From the NCBI RefSeq assembly GCF_024206475.1, contig NZ_JAMBPR010000026.1, positions 1 through 64,000 of the forward strand: a DNA stretch of 64,000 nucleotides, read 5' to 3'. This document shows positions 47,658 through 55,967 of the stretch, piece by piece (position 1 is the first letter of the stretch; each line of letters begins with the position of its first letter). The notes beneath the pieces were generated by a model. That model did not search any database, had not been told where the DNA came from, and was given only the letters and a program-made list of their open reading frames with translations. Position numbers and translations under genes: made by a program. This DNA comes from Paraburkholderia sp. CNPSo 3274. GTDB lineage: Bacteria > Pseudomonadota > Gammaproteobacteria > Burkholderiales > Burkholderiaceae.

Positions 47658-48791
47658 TCAGATCAGCGGTCCACGCAAACCGTCGAGCAACTTGCGCACC
47701 GGCGCGGGCACGCCATACGCGTCGAGATTGCCGAGCGGCACCCATGCGGTCTGGCCATCGTTGGCTTCCAGCGGCGCGGCATTGCGCTTGAGTTCGATCA
47801 CGCGCGGCTCGATGTCGAGCTTGAAATGCGTGAACGTATGCGTGAGCGGCATGAGCGCGGAGCTTGACGCCGCGTGCTCTTGTGTCACGCCGAAGTCGCG
47901 CGCGCGCTCGGCGAGCGCGGGTTCGTCCGCGGCTTCGGGCAAGCTCCATAGTCCGCCCCAGATACCCGATGGCGGGCGCTTCTCCAACATGACTGCATCG
48001 CCGTCGAGCAGCACGAGCATGCACGTGCCCCGCGTGGGCACGGCCTTCTTCGGGCGCGCGGCGGGCAGTTCGCGCTGACGTCCCGTCGTCTTCGCCACGC
48101 AGTCGTCAGCGAACGGGCAGCGCGCGCAGTCGGGCTTGCCGCGCCCGCACAGCGTCGCGCCAAGATCCATCAAGCCTTGCGTGTAGGCGCTCACGTCGGC
48201 GTCGCTCGCTTTGGGACCCGGCACGAGCGTTTCGGCGAGCGTCCACATCGCATTCTCCACGCGCTTTTCGCCAGGAAAGCCTTCCACGCCGAACACGCGC
48301 GCGAGCACGCGTTTCACGTTGCCGTCCAGGATCGTCGCGCGCGCGCCGAACGCGAACGACGCGATCGCCGCCGCCGTCGAACGGCCGATGCCGGGCAATT
48401 CCGCGAGCGCCTCGACGGTCGACGGAAACGTGCCGCCGTGGGTTTGAGCCACGACCTGCGCGCAGCGGTGCAGATTGCGCGCGCGCGAGTAATAGCCGAG
48501 GCCGGCCCAGAGCGCCATCACGTCGTCGTCGGGCGCCGCGGCGAGCGCATCGACCTTGGGAAAACGCTCGAGAAAACGCCCGTAGTACGGAATCACGGTC
48601 GAGACCTGGGTCTGCTGCAGCATGATCTCCGAGAGCCAGATGCGATACGGGTCGCGTGTGTTCTGCCACGGCAGGTCGTGACGGCCATGCTCGCGCTGCC
48701 AGGCGATCAGGCGCGGCGCGAAACCGGTGAGCAGTTCAACGGGATAAGCGCCAGCCGGTAGCGGCGCGGAAGTGGACGAAGTTCGGTACAT
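47658..48791 (-). CDS. mutY: A/G-specific adenine glycosylase MutY
   Basis: MutY of 377 residues, removing adenine mispaired with 8-oxoguanine. HhH-GPD domain with catalytic Asp region TILDGNVKRVLARVFGV, LPGIGRSTAAAIASFAFG, and EIMLQQTQVSTV. The 4Fe-4S loop reads Cys-x6-Cys-x2-Cys-x5-Cys in CGRGKPDCARCPFADDC. C-terminal Nudix-like 8-oxoG recognition domain (about 255-370). mutM lies directly upstream, 15 bases away, so both GO-system glycosylases may be cotranscribed. Confidence 0.96.
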   Translation of the reverse strand: MYRTSSTSAPLPAGAYPVELLTGFAPRLIAWQREHGRHDLPWQNTRDPYRIWLSEIMLQQTQVSTVIPYYGRFLERFPKVDALAAAPDDDVMALWAGLGYYSRARNLHRCAQVVAQTHGGTFPSTVEALAELPGIGRSTAAAIASFAFGARATILDGNVKRVLARVFGVEGFPGEKRVENAMWTLAETLVPGPKASDADVSAYTQGLMDLGATLCGRGKPDCARCPFADDCVAKTTGRQRELPAARPKKAVPTRGTCMLVLLDGDAVMLEKRPPSGIWGGLWSLPEAADEPALAERARDFGVTQEHAASSSALMPLTHTFTHFKLDIEPRVIELKRNAAPLEANDGQTAWVPLGNLDAYGVPAPVRKLLDGLRGPLI

Positions 48792-48806
48792 GGAAAAACC
48801 TGGCGC

Positions 48807-49637
48807 TCAGCGCTGGCAGCGCGGACAGAAATAAGTGGAACGCTGGCCCTGCACGATCTGCTTGATCGGCGTGCCGCACACGCGGCAGGGTTGGCCCGCG
48901 CGGTCATAAACGAAGTATTCGAGCTGGAAATAGCCGCTTTCGCCGTTGCTGCCGACGAAGTCGCGCAGCGTGCTGCCGCCCTTCTCGATGGCCGAGGCGA
49001 GCACGGCGCGCACGGCGTCCGCGAGGAGTTCGTAACGCGCAAGCGAAACGCGGCCTGCCGGGGTCGTCGGCCGGATGCCGGCGCGGAACAAACTCTCCGA
49101 TGCGTAGATATTGCCAACGCCCACCACGATATCGCCCGCGAGCAGCGCCTGCTTGACCGCGACCTTGCGGCCGCGTGTCTCGCGAAAAAGCAGCGCGCCG
49201 TCGAAGGCCGGCGTGAACGGTTCGATGCCGAGCCCCGCCAGCAGCGGATGGCCGAGCACGTCGCCGGCCTCGCGCGGGTGCCAGAGCACGGCGCCGAAAC
49301 GGCGCGGGTCGCGAAAGCGCAGCGTGAAGTCGTCGAACAACCAGTCGATGTGATCGTGCTTCTCCGCGGCAGGCGGCTTCGGCAGATTGCGCAGCACGCG
49401 CAGCGTGCCGGTCATGCCCAGGTGGACAATGAACCAGCCCTCGTCGACCTCGAACAGCAAATATTTGCCGCGCCGCCCGACGGAACGTATCGTGCGTCCG
49501 CGCAGTGTGCGCGCGAGCGTGGCGGGCACCGGCCAGCGCAATGCGGGGTTGCGCACCTCCACACGCTCAACGCGGCGGCCCGCGACCCACGGTTCGATCC
49601 CCCTTCGGGTAACCTCAACTTCTGGCAACTCTGGCAT
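48807..49637 (-). CDS. mutM: Formamidopyrimidine-DNA glycosylase MutM
   Basis: Fpg of 276 residues, excising 8-oxoguanine and formamidopyrimidines with AP-lyase action. N-terminal MPELPEVEV with catalytic Pro2/Glu3, Lys in RRGKYLLFEV, the HLGMTG segment, VGVGNIYASESLF, and C-terminal zinc finger Cys-x2-Cys-x16-Cys-x2-Cys (CRVCG to CPRC). Complements MutY encoded next to it. Divergent from the TPR gene, with 9-base tandem repeats in the shared intergenic region. Confidence 0.97.
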   Translation of the reverse strand: MPELPEVEVTRRGIEPWVAGRRVERVEVRNPALRWPVPATLARTLRGRTIRSVGRRGKYLLFEVDEGWFIVHLGMTGTLRVLRNLPKPPAAEKHDHIDWLFDDFTLRFRDPRRFGAVLWHPREAGDVLGHPLLAGLGIEPFTPAFDGALLFRETRGRKVAVKQALLAGDIVVGVGNIYASESLFRAGIRPTTPAGRVSLARYELLADAVRAVLASAIEKGGSTLRDFVGSNGESGYFQLEYFVYDRAGQPCRVCGTPIKQIVQGQRSTYFCPRCQR

Positions 49638-49695
49638 GTCTGGCGGCCTGATTCGGATGCTGGTCCGGGTTGGTCTGCAACTTGCGTAAACGTGT

Positions 49696-49722
49696 GTGCG
49701 CGTTGTGCGCGTTGTGCGCGTA
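49696..49722. repeat. Three tandem 9-bp repeats in the mutM/TPR intergenic region
   Basis: GTGCGCGTT twice, then GTGCGCGTA. The repeats end about 15 bases before a TACAAT hexamer (49738-49743), a possible -10 for the TPR gene; copy number may alter promoter spacing. They lie between divergent starts at 49637 and 49769. Confidence 0.75.
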
Positions 49723-49768
49723 TTGTAGCCAGCGCGTTACAATCGACCGAAACATTCGACGGAATTCC

Positions 49769-51604
49769 ATGGAACTGTCTTTCGTTAAGCTGTTCGCGAA
49801 GCGTCACGCGACGCCCCGCGTGCCTGCCGCCTTTGCGCCTCGCCTTGTTGGCGCCGCGGTTCTCGCCGCCTGGGCGCTGACCACGTCGAGCGCGTATGCG
49901 CAGGATCCGTCCCCCGACACGGACGACACTTCCGTCACCATGCCGGACGCGTTCGGTCCCGCCTCACCCGACGAGAAGAAGGATCTCCCGAGCGTTCCGC
50001 TGTCGAGCCAGATCGTCTTCCAGGTGCTCGCCGCGGAAATCGCGCTGCAGCGCGACCAGCCTGCACCCGCCTTTCAAACGTATCTCGCGCTCTCGCGCGA
50101 CACGCACGACCCGCGCATGGCGCAGCGCGCGACCGAAATCGCGCTCGCGGCGCAAAGCCCGTCTGACGCCCTGACTGCGGTCCAGCTCTGGCAGCAGTAC
50201 GCGCCCGATTCCGAGCGCGCGGCGCAACTCGACGCTTCGCTGCTCGTGCTCTCCGGCAAGCCCGACGACGCCCAGCCGCTGCTCGCGCAAGAACTGGCGA
50301 AAGTACCGGCCGACAGCCGCGGCCAGGCAATCCTCTCGCTGCAGCTTCTGCTTTCTCGCGGCCCCAATCGCGTGGGCGGCCTGAACGTGCTCAAAACGCT
50401 GCTCAAGGACGACATGAACCGTCCCGAGGCACAGCTCGCGATCGGCCGCCAGCAACTGCTCGCCGACGACGTGCCCGGCGCGCGCAAGTCCTTCGAGCAG
50501 GCGCTCGCGCTCAAGCCCGACTACCTGCCCGCCGCGCTGATGCTCGCGCAGATGGGGCCGGAGGAGCGCGCCGAAGGCATTGCGTCGATCGAAAAGTACG
50601 TCCAGCAGAATCCGAAGTCGCGCGAAGGCCGGCTTGCTCTCGCGCAAACCTATCTCGCCTCCGACCGCCTCGATGACGCGCAAAAGCAGTTTGAGATCCT
50701 GCACAAGGACAACGCGACTGACCTGATGCCGCTGATGGCGCTCGCGCTCATCAGCGTGCAGCAAAAGAAGCTCGACGCCGCGCAGAAGTATCTGACGCAA
50801 TACGCGCAAATTGCCGAGAAGAATCCGGCCGCCGACCCCGGTCAGGCCTATATCTACCTTGCGCAACTGTCGGTCGAGCAGAAGGACGACGCCGGTGCGC
50901 AGAAGTGGCTCGACAAGATCCAGCCCAACAGCCAGCAGTACGTGCCGGCCCAGATCACGCGCGCGCAGATCCTGGACAAGGAAGGCAAGACCGACGACGC
51001 GCGCCGCCAGCTCGCGAGCATTCAGGCCGACGATCCGCGCGACCAGGCGCTGATCGCGCGCACCGACGCCGCGATCCTGTTCGACGCGAAACGCTACCCG
51101 GAGGCCGAGGCACGGCTTGCGAAGGCGACCGCCGACTTTCCGGACGACCCGGACCTCACCTATGACTACGCGATGGCTGCGGAAAAAACCGGCCATTACG
51201 ACGTCATGGAAGCGCAACTGCGCAAGCTGATCAAGACGCAACCCGACAATCCGCAGGCCTACAACGCGCTCGGATACTCGCTCGCGGACCGCAATCAGCG
51301 CCTGCAGGAAGCCGACAAACTGGTGGAAAAAGCCTCGGCGCTCGCACCGGACGACGCGTTCATCATGGACAGCGTGGGCTGGGTGAAATTCCGCCTGGGC
51401 GACAACGCCGACGCAATCAAACTCTTGCGCAAGGCCTACAGCCTCCAGCCGAACGCGGAAATCGGCGCGCATCTCGGCGAAGTGCTCTGGAAAAACGGCG
51501 ACCAGGACGGCGCACGCGCCGCGTGGCGCGAGGCCCGCAAGCTCGAACCCGACAACGACACGCTCCTGAAGACGCTCAAGCGCCTCCAGGTCAACGATCT
51601 CTGA
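49769..51604 (+). CDS. Exported tetratricopeptide-repeat protein
   Basis: Protein of 611 residues with a signal peptide (hydrophobic stretch about 26-42, cleavage after AYA about residue 44), then TPR-like helical repeats over most of its length; the clearest are near the C-terminus (NPQAYNALGYSLADRNQRLQ and AFIMDSVGWVKFRLGDNADA). A periplasmic or outer-membrane scaffold role is likely; no enzyme motif. Its stop shares one base with the lolB start, which suggests coupled expression and a link to lipoprotein or envelope biogenesis. Confidence 0.88.
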   Translation: MELSFVKLFAKRHATPRVPAAFAPRLVGAAVLAAWALTTSSAYAQDPSPDTDDTSVTMPDAFGPASPDEKKDLPSVPLSSQIVFQVLAAEIALQRDQPAPAFQTYLALSRDTHDPRMAQRATEIALAAQSPSDALTAVQLWQQYAPDSERAAQLDASLLVLSGKPDDAQPLLAQELAKVPADSRGQAILSLQLLLSRGPNRVGGLNVLKTLLKDDMNRPEAQLAIGRQQLLADDVPGARKSFEQALALKPDYLPAALMLAQMGPEERAEGIASIEKYVQQNPKSREGRLALAQTYLASDRLDDAQKQFEILHKDNATDLMPLMALALISVQQKKLDAAQKYLTQYAQIAEKNPAADPGQAYIYLAQLSVEQKDDAGAQKWLDKIQPNSQQYVPAQITRAQILDKEGKTDDARRQLASIQADDPRDQALIARTDAAILFDAKRYPEAEARLAKATADFPDDPDLTYDYAMAAEKTGHYDVMEAQLRKLIKTQPDNPQAYNALGYSLADRNQRLQEADKLVEKASALAPDDAFIMDSVGWVKFRLGDNADAIKLLRKAYSLQPNAEIGAHLGEVLWKNGDQDGARAAWREARKLEPDNDTLLKTLKRLQVNDL

Positions 51605-52266
51605 TGGCAGATTTTTTCACTTCGTTTTCCCCCAAGGCCCTCCCCGTTGCGCGCGCCGCCCGCTTGGTACGGCGCGCGTCGCTCGGCGCAGCGGCGGCTG
51701 CGCTCCTCGTGCTCACGGGCTGCGCAACGCAACAACCGCCGCGCCAGCCGTCCACCTCGAACGCCACGACCTCGCTCACTACGCAGACGAACCGCGCCTA
51801 CCACGGCCGCTTCGCCGTGCAGTACGTCGACCAGAACGGTCAGCAGCGCAACGCGTACGGCAACTTCGACTGGCACGAGACCGATTCGACGGTGACGCTG
51901 CAACTGCTCAATCCGCTCGGCCAAACGCTCGCGCTCGTGACTTCCGCGCCGTCGCAAGCCACGCTGGAACTGCCTAACCGCCAGCCGCTCACGGCCGACA
52001 ACGTGAGTACGCTCATGCAGCAGGCGCTCGGCTTCGCACTGCCCGTGGAAGGGCTGCGTTATTGGCTGCAGCCTTCGGTCGCGCCCACCTCGCACGCGCG
52101 CACCACGCCCGACCCGCAGAATCCGCAGCGGCTTTCGCAGATCGAGCAGGACGGCTGGACCATCGATTACGTCGCCTTCTCGGACGCGCCGGCCACTGGC
52201 GTGAAGCGTGTCAATCTCACGCGCGAAGAACCGCCGCTCCAGATCAAGCTCGTGCTCGACCAGTAA
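51604..52266 (+). CDS. lolB: Outer-membrane lipoprotein receptor LolB
   Basis: LolB of 220 residues, which accepts lipoproteins from LolA and inserts them into the outer membrane. Lipoprotein signal with lipobox LTGC (Cys40). The core domain contains YHGRFAVQYVDQNGQQRNAY and FDWHETDSTVTLQLLNPLGQ. The C-terminal part (LPVEGLRYWLQ, GWTIDYVAF) fits the family. The standard order lolB-ispE-tRNA-Gln-prs follows. Confidence 0.92.
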   Translation: MADFFTSFSPKALPVARAARLVRRASLGAAAAALLVLTGCATQQPPRQPSTSNATTSLTTQTNRAYHGRFAVQYVDQNGQQRNAYGNFDWHETDSTVTLQLLNPLGQTLALVTSAPSQATLELPNRQPLTADNVSTLMQQALGFALPVEGLRYWLQPSVAPTSHARTTPDPQNPQRLSQIEQDGWTIDYVAFSDAPATGVKRVNLTREEPPLQIKLVLDQ

Positions 52267-52346
52267 GCGGGCCGGTTACTGTCTCTCATCAGCAATATCT
52301 GGCCGGCACGCGCCGGCCAGGATCCAGGCATCATCCCAAGAGCATC

Positions 52347-53249
52347 ATGATCGAAACCCAGGACTCGCTGCGCGACTGCCTAGCGCCCGCGAAACTCAAT
52401 CTCTTCCTGCACATCACGAGCCGCCGTCCCAATGGCTATCACGATCTGCAGACCGTGTTCCAGTTGCTCGACTGGGGCGACACGTTGCATTTCACGCGCC
52501 GCCGGGACGGCCGCATCACGCGCACGGTAGAAGTGGAAGGCGTACCGGCCGAGCACGACCTCACCGTGCGCGCCGCGACGCTGCTCAAGGAGCACACGGG
52601 CACAAGCGAGGGTGTCGAGATCGATATCGAAAAGCGTCTGCCGATGGGCGCGGGTCTCGGCGGCGGCAGCTCCGACGCAGCCACGACGCTGCTCGCGCTC
52701 AACCGTCTCTGGAAGCTCAACCTGCAGCGCGAGGAATTGCAGGCGCTCGCACTCGAGCTGGGCGCGGACGTGCCCTTCTTTGTGTTCGGGAAAAATGCGT
52801 TCGCGGAGGGTGTTGGAGAAGCATTGGAGGCTGTACAATTGCCCCCGCGTCATTTTTTGGTCGTGACGCCGCGGGTTCATGTTCCTACTGCTGAGATTTT
52901 TTCCGAAAAATCGTTGACAAGGGACACAAAGGCCTGCACAATAGCAGTCTTTCTTGCACAGCATGCAGCGCAGAACGGATGGCCAGACAATTTTGGCCAT
53001 AACGATATGCAAGCGGTTGTCGCAGGAAAATACGCGGAAGTAGCGCAGGTGCTTCAATGGTTTGGGAGTATCCCAAACAGCATCGCACCAGCGCGGATGA
53101 CCGGATCGGGTGCCAGCGTTTTTGCAGCATTCGCCAGTCGGTCCGAAGCAGAATCGGCACAAGTCAAACTGCTTGCGGAACAACCGGACTGGAGAAGCGC
53201 GGTAGCCTCGAGTCTGAATACGCATCCACTCTTCGCTTTCGCGGCATAG
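52347..53249 (+). CDS. ispE: 4-diphosphocytidyl-2-C-methyl-D-erythritol kinase
   Basis: GHMP-family kinase of 300 residues, fourth step of the MEP isoprenoid pathway. Motif 1 APAKLNLFLHITSRRPNGYH (Lys and His), ATP-binding LPMGAGLGGGSSDAATTL (about 95-112), and C-terminal MTGSGASVFAAF. The codon use changes after about position 52790 to a clearly less GC-rich pattern. A consensus-like sigma-70 promoter for the downstream genes lies inside it at 52914-52942. Confidence 0.96.
   Translation: MIETQDSLRDCLAPAKLNLFLHITSRRPNGYHDLQTVFQLLDWGDTLHFTRRRDGRITRTVEVEGVPAEHDLTVRAATLLKEHTGTSEGVEIDIEKRLPMGAGLGGGSSDAATTLLALNRLWKLNLQREELQALALELGADVPFFVFGKNAFAEGVGEALEAVQLPPRHFLVVTPRVHVPTAEIFSEKSLTRDTKACTIAVFLAQHAAQNGWPDNFGHNDMQAVVAGKYAEVAQVLQWFGSIPNSIAPARMTGSGASVFAAFASRSEAESAQVKLLAEQPDWRSAVASSLNTHPLFAFAA
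52914..52942 (+). promoter_or_regulatory. Sigma-70-type promoter inside ispE
   Basis: TTGACA (52914-52919), 17-base spacer, CACAAT (52937-52942). The -35 is perfect, the -10 matches four of six including the key A and final T, and spacing is ideal; the region is AT-rich for this genome. It would transcribe tRNA-Gln (from 53300) and prs. An internal promoter in the ispE homologue (ychB) has been described for E. coli prs. Confidence 0.6.
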
Positions 53250-53299
53250 TTTTGCGTGGTTGATCGTCCTACCGGTCGGCCAGGCTCGAAGTTGAGTGT

Positions 53300-53376
53300 A
53301 GGGGAGTCGCCAAGTTGGTCAAGGCACCGGATTTTGATTCCGGCATGCGAGGGTTCGAGTCCTTCCTCCCCTGCCA
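53300..53376 (+). tRNA. tRNA-Gln (anticodon TTG)
   Basis: 77 bases including encoded CCA. Acceptor stem AGGGGAG / CTCCCCT, discriminator G then CCA. Anticodon stem CCGGA/TCCGG around loop TTTTGAT with anticodon TTG; T-arm GAGGG-TTCGAGT-CCTTC. Located between ispE and prs, its conserved place in betaproteobacteria. Confidence 0.96.
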
Positions 53377-53465
53377 AAAATTTCAGGCAGTTCGCTCTGT
53401 GGGTTACCCAGGGCAGTTCGCCTAAGTAGTTCCTCTCGCCCCCCCAAGTCCGCAGCAGGTGCATG

Positions 53466-54422
53466 ATGAGCAGCCATGACGGCCTGATGGTTTTTACTGG
53501 CAACGCAAATCCCGCGCTTGCCCAGGAAGTCGTCAAGATCCTCGGTATTCCCCTCGGCAAGGCTATGGTTAGCCGCTTTTCCGACGGTGAAATCCAGGTC
53601 GAAATCCAGGAAAACGTGCGCGGCAAGGACGTCTTCGTCCTTCAGTCGACTTGCGCGCCGACCAACGACAACCTGATGGAACTGATGATCATGGTCGATG
53701 CGCTCAAGCGCGCATCCGCAGGCCGGATCACCGCAGCTATCCCATACTTCGGCTATGCCCGCCAAGACCGCCGCCCCCGTTCGGCGCGCGTCGCCATCTC
53801 GGCGAAGGTCGTGGCGAACATGCTGGAAATCGCCGGCGTCGAGCGGATCATCACGATGGATCTGCACGCTGACCAGATCCAGGGCTTCTTCGATATTCCC
53901 GTCGACAACATCTACGCAACGCCCGTGCTGCTCGGCGATCTGCGCAAGCAGAATCACGAGAACCTGCTGGTCGTTTCGCCGGACGTCGGCGGCGTGGTGC
54001 GCGCCCGTGCGCTCGCCAAGCAACTGAATTGCGATCTCGCCATCATCGACAAGCGTCGTCCGAAGGCGAACGTCGCCGAAGTGATGAACATCATCGGTGA
54101 AGTCGAAGGCCGCACCTGCGTGATCATGGACGACATGGTCGACACCGCCGGCACGCTCTGCAAGGCCGCGCAAGTGCTGAAGGAACGCGGCGCGAAGAAG
54201 GTGTTCGCTTACGCCACGCACCCGGTTCTCTCGGGTGGCGCAGGCGAGCGTATCGCCGCTTCGGCTCTGGACGAACTGGTCGTGACCGACACGATTCCGC
54301 TGGGCACCGAAGCGCGTTCGTGCGCGAAGATCCGCTCGCTCACGAGCGCAGGACTTCTCGCCGAAACGTTCTCGCGTATCCGTCGCGGCGACTCGGTGAT
54401 GTCGCTCTTCGCGGAAAGCTGA
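53466..54422 (+). CDS. prs: Ribose-phosphate pyrophosphokinase
   Basis: PRPP synthetase of 318 residues, ribose-5-phosphate + ATP to PRPP, feeding purine, pyrimidine, NAD, His and Trp synthesis. Catalytic/ATP regions PYFGYARQDRRPRSA; PRPP-binding loop CVIMDDMVDTAGTL; divalent-cation region TMDLHADQIQGFFDIPVDN. Two consecutive ATGs (53463 and 53466); the second gives MSSHDGLMVF as in relatives. Followed by a terminator at 54442-54471, apt at 35087 being one of its consumers. Confidence 0.96.
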   Translation: MSSHDGLMVFTGNANPALAQEVVKILGIPLGKAMVSRFSDGEIQVEIQENVRGKDVFVLQSTCAPTNDNLMELMIMVDALKRASAGRITAAIPYFGYARQDRRPRSARVAISAKVVANMLEIAGVERIITMDLHADQIQGFFDIPVDNIYATPVLLGDLRKQNHENLLVVSPDVGGVVRARALAKQLNCDLAIIDKRRPKANVAEVMNIIGEVEGRTCVIMDDMVDTAGTLCKAAQVLKERGAKKVFAYATHPVLSGGAGERIAASALDELVVTDTIPLGTEARSCAKIRSLTSAGLLAETFSRIRRGDSVMSLFAES

Positions 54423-54441
54423 CAAGAATTGACGCGCAAGG

Positions 54442-54471
54442 CGCGGTGTTCGCAAGAGCGCCGCGCTTTTG
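54442..54471 (+). terminator. Terminator after prs
   Basis: GCGCGGTG / CGCCGCGC 8-bp stem (one G-T pair), 10-base loop, followed by TTTT, about 20 bases past the prs stop. Confidence 0.75.
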
Positions 54472-54591
54472 TACGTAATCGGCGCGAACGGACGAAGGTT
54501 CGCGCTGCATCGCTGGGGGCCCAAAGGCAGGCGTTCTGCTGAAAAGGCCCCGTTTTACTGCCTGGTCGCGGGCAGTGCAATGGAGAATCAA

Positions 54592-55200
54592 ATGAAAGTC
54601 ATCGCTTTCGAGCGTAACCTGCAAGGTACGGGTGCGAGCCGCCGCCTGCGCAATGCTGGCAAGACCCCTGGCATCGTGTACGGTGTTGGTTCGGAGCCGC
54701 AACTGGTCGAAGTCGACCACAACGCGCTGTGGCACGCCCTGAAGAAGGAAGCCTTCCACTCGTCGATCCTCGAACTCGAAGTGGCCGGCAAGTCGCAGCA
54801 AGTGCTGCTGCGCGACGTGCAATACCACCCGTTCCGTCAGCTCGTGCTGCACGTCGACTTCCAGCGCGTGGATCCGAACAAGAAGATCCACACGAAGGTG
54901 CCGCTGCACTTCATGAACCAGGAAACCAACCCGGCTGTGAAGACGGGTGGCGCGATCATCTCGCACGTTCTGGCCGAAATCGAAGTCCAGTGCCTGCCGG
55001 GCCAACTGCCGGAATTCCTCGAAGTCGACCTCGCGAAGATCGAAGCCGGTCAATCGCTGCATGCCAAGGACATCACCCTGCCCGCAGGCGTGACGCTGGT
55101 TCAGCACGTTGAAGCGGAAAACCCGGTCGTCGCGTCGGCACCCGTGCCGGCTGGCGCCCAGGCGGCAGCTGAAGGCGAAGAAGCACCGGCTGCGGAGTAA
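54592..55200 (+). CDS. rplY: 50S ribosomal protein L25/CTC
   Basis: General-stress-type L25 (CTC form) of 202 residues that binds 5S rRNA. N-terminal L25 domain (about 1-90; MKVIAFERNLQGTGASRRLR, KTPGIVYG) plus the TL5/CTC C-terminal beta domain (about 95-185) and an Ala/Glu-rich tail. The ATG at 54592 with GGAGAA seven bases upstream is preferred over the Met four codons earlier. Followed by a strong terminator. Confidence 0.95.
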   Translation: MKVIAFERNLQGTGASRRLRNAGKTPGIVYGVGSEPQLVEVDHNALWHALKKEAFHSSILELEVAGKSQQVLLRDVQYHPFRQLVLHVDFQRVDPNKKIHTKVPLHFMNQETNPAVKTGGAIISHVLAEIEVQCLPGQLPEFLEVDLAKIEAGQSLHAKDITLPAGVTLVQHVEAENPVVASAPVPAGAQAAAEGEEAPAAE

Positions 55201-55259
55201 TCGCAGCGGCTTGAATGAGCCGATCCTCTCGATCCGTTTCCCTGAAACGGACGACGTGA

Positions 55260-55291
55260 CCCGCCGCGGTTCGCCCCGGCGGGTTTTTTTT
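55260..55291 (+). terminator. Terminator after rplY
   Basis: CCCGCCG / CGGCGGG stem around a GC-rich loop, followed by eight T residues. A smaller hairpin (CCGTTTC/GAAACGG, 55234-55250) precedes it. Confidence 0.9.
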
Positions 55292-55349
55292 CGCACTTTT
55301 TCGTACACTTGCGGGTCAGTTCAACGATTTACGCAGGCGGAACACCACA

Positions 55350-55952
55350 ATGATCAGGTTGATCGTCGGGCTCGGCAATCCGGGCGCCGAATACACGGCG
55401 ACGCGCCACAACGCGGGCTTCTGGCTCGTGGACCAGCTCGCGCGGGAAGCCGGCACGACGCTGCGCGACGAGCGGCGCTTCCACGGCCACTACGCGAAGG
55501 CGCGCCTCTACGGCGAGGAAGTGCATCTGCTCGAACCGCAGACCTATATGAACCGCTCGGGGCAATCGGTCGTCGCACTCGCGGCCTTCTTCAAGATCCT
55601 GCCCGATGAGATCCTCGTGGCGCACGACGAGCTCGATCTGCCACCCGGCGCCGTCAAGCTCAAGCTTGGCGGCGGCAGCGGCGGCCACAACGGTCTGAAG
55701 GACATTTCCGCGCATCTGTCTACGCAGCAGTACTGGCGTTTGCGCATCGGCATCGGCCATCCGCGCGACCTGATTCCCGAAGGCGCGCGCGCCGGTGCGA
55801 AGCCCGATGTTGCGAACTTCGTGCTCAAGCCGCCGCGCCGCGAGGAGCAGGACGTGATCGACGCCTCGATCGAACGCGCGCTCGCCGTAATGCCGACGTT
55901 CGTGAAGGGCGAGGCCGAACGCGCGGTGATGCAGCTGCATCGTAACGGTTGA
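55350..55952 (+). CDS. pth: Peptidyl-tRNA hydrolase
   Basis: Pth of 200 residues, releasing tRNA from dropped peptidyl-tRNA. GLGNPGAEYTATRHNAGF carries the family Asn and catalytic His20; PQTYMNRSGQSV, VAHDELDLPPGAVKLKLGGG and GGHNGLKDI are hallmark segments. GGCGGAA-type ribosome binding region before the ATG. hisC follows after 15 bases. Confidence 0.96.
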   Translation: MIRLIVGLGNPGAEYTATRHNAGFWLVDQLAREAGTTLRDERRFHGHYAKARLYGEEVHLLEPQTYMNRSGQSVVALAAFFKILPDEILVAHDELDLPPGAVKLKLGGGSGGHNGLKDISAHLSTQQYWRLRIGIGHPRDLIPEGARAGAKPDVANFVLKPPRREEQDVIDASIERALAVMPTFVKGEAERAVMQLHRNG

Positions 55953-55967
55953 AACAAGGAGAGCGTC

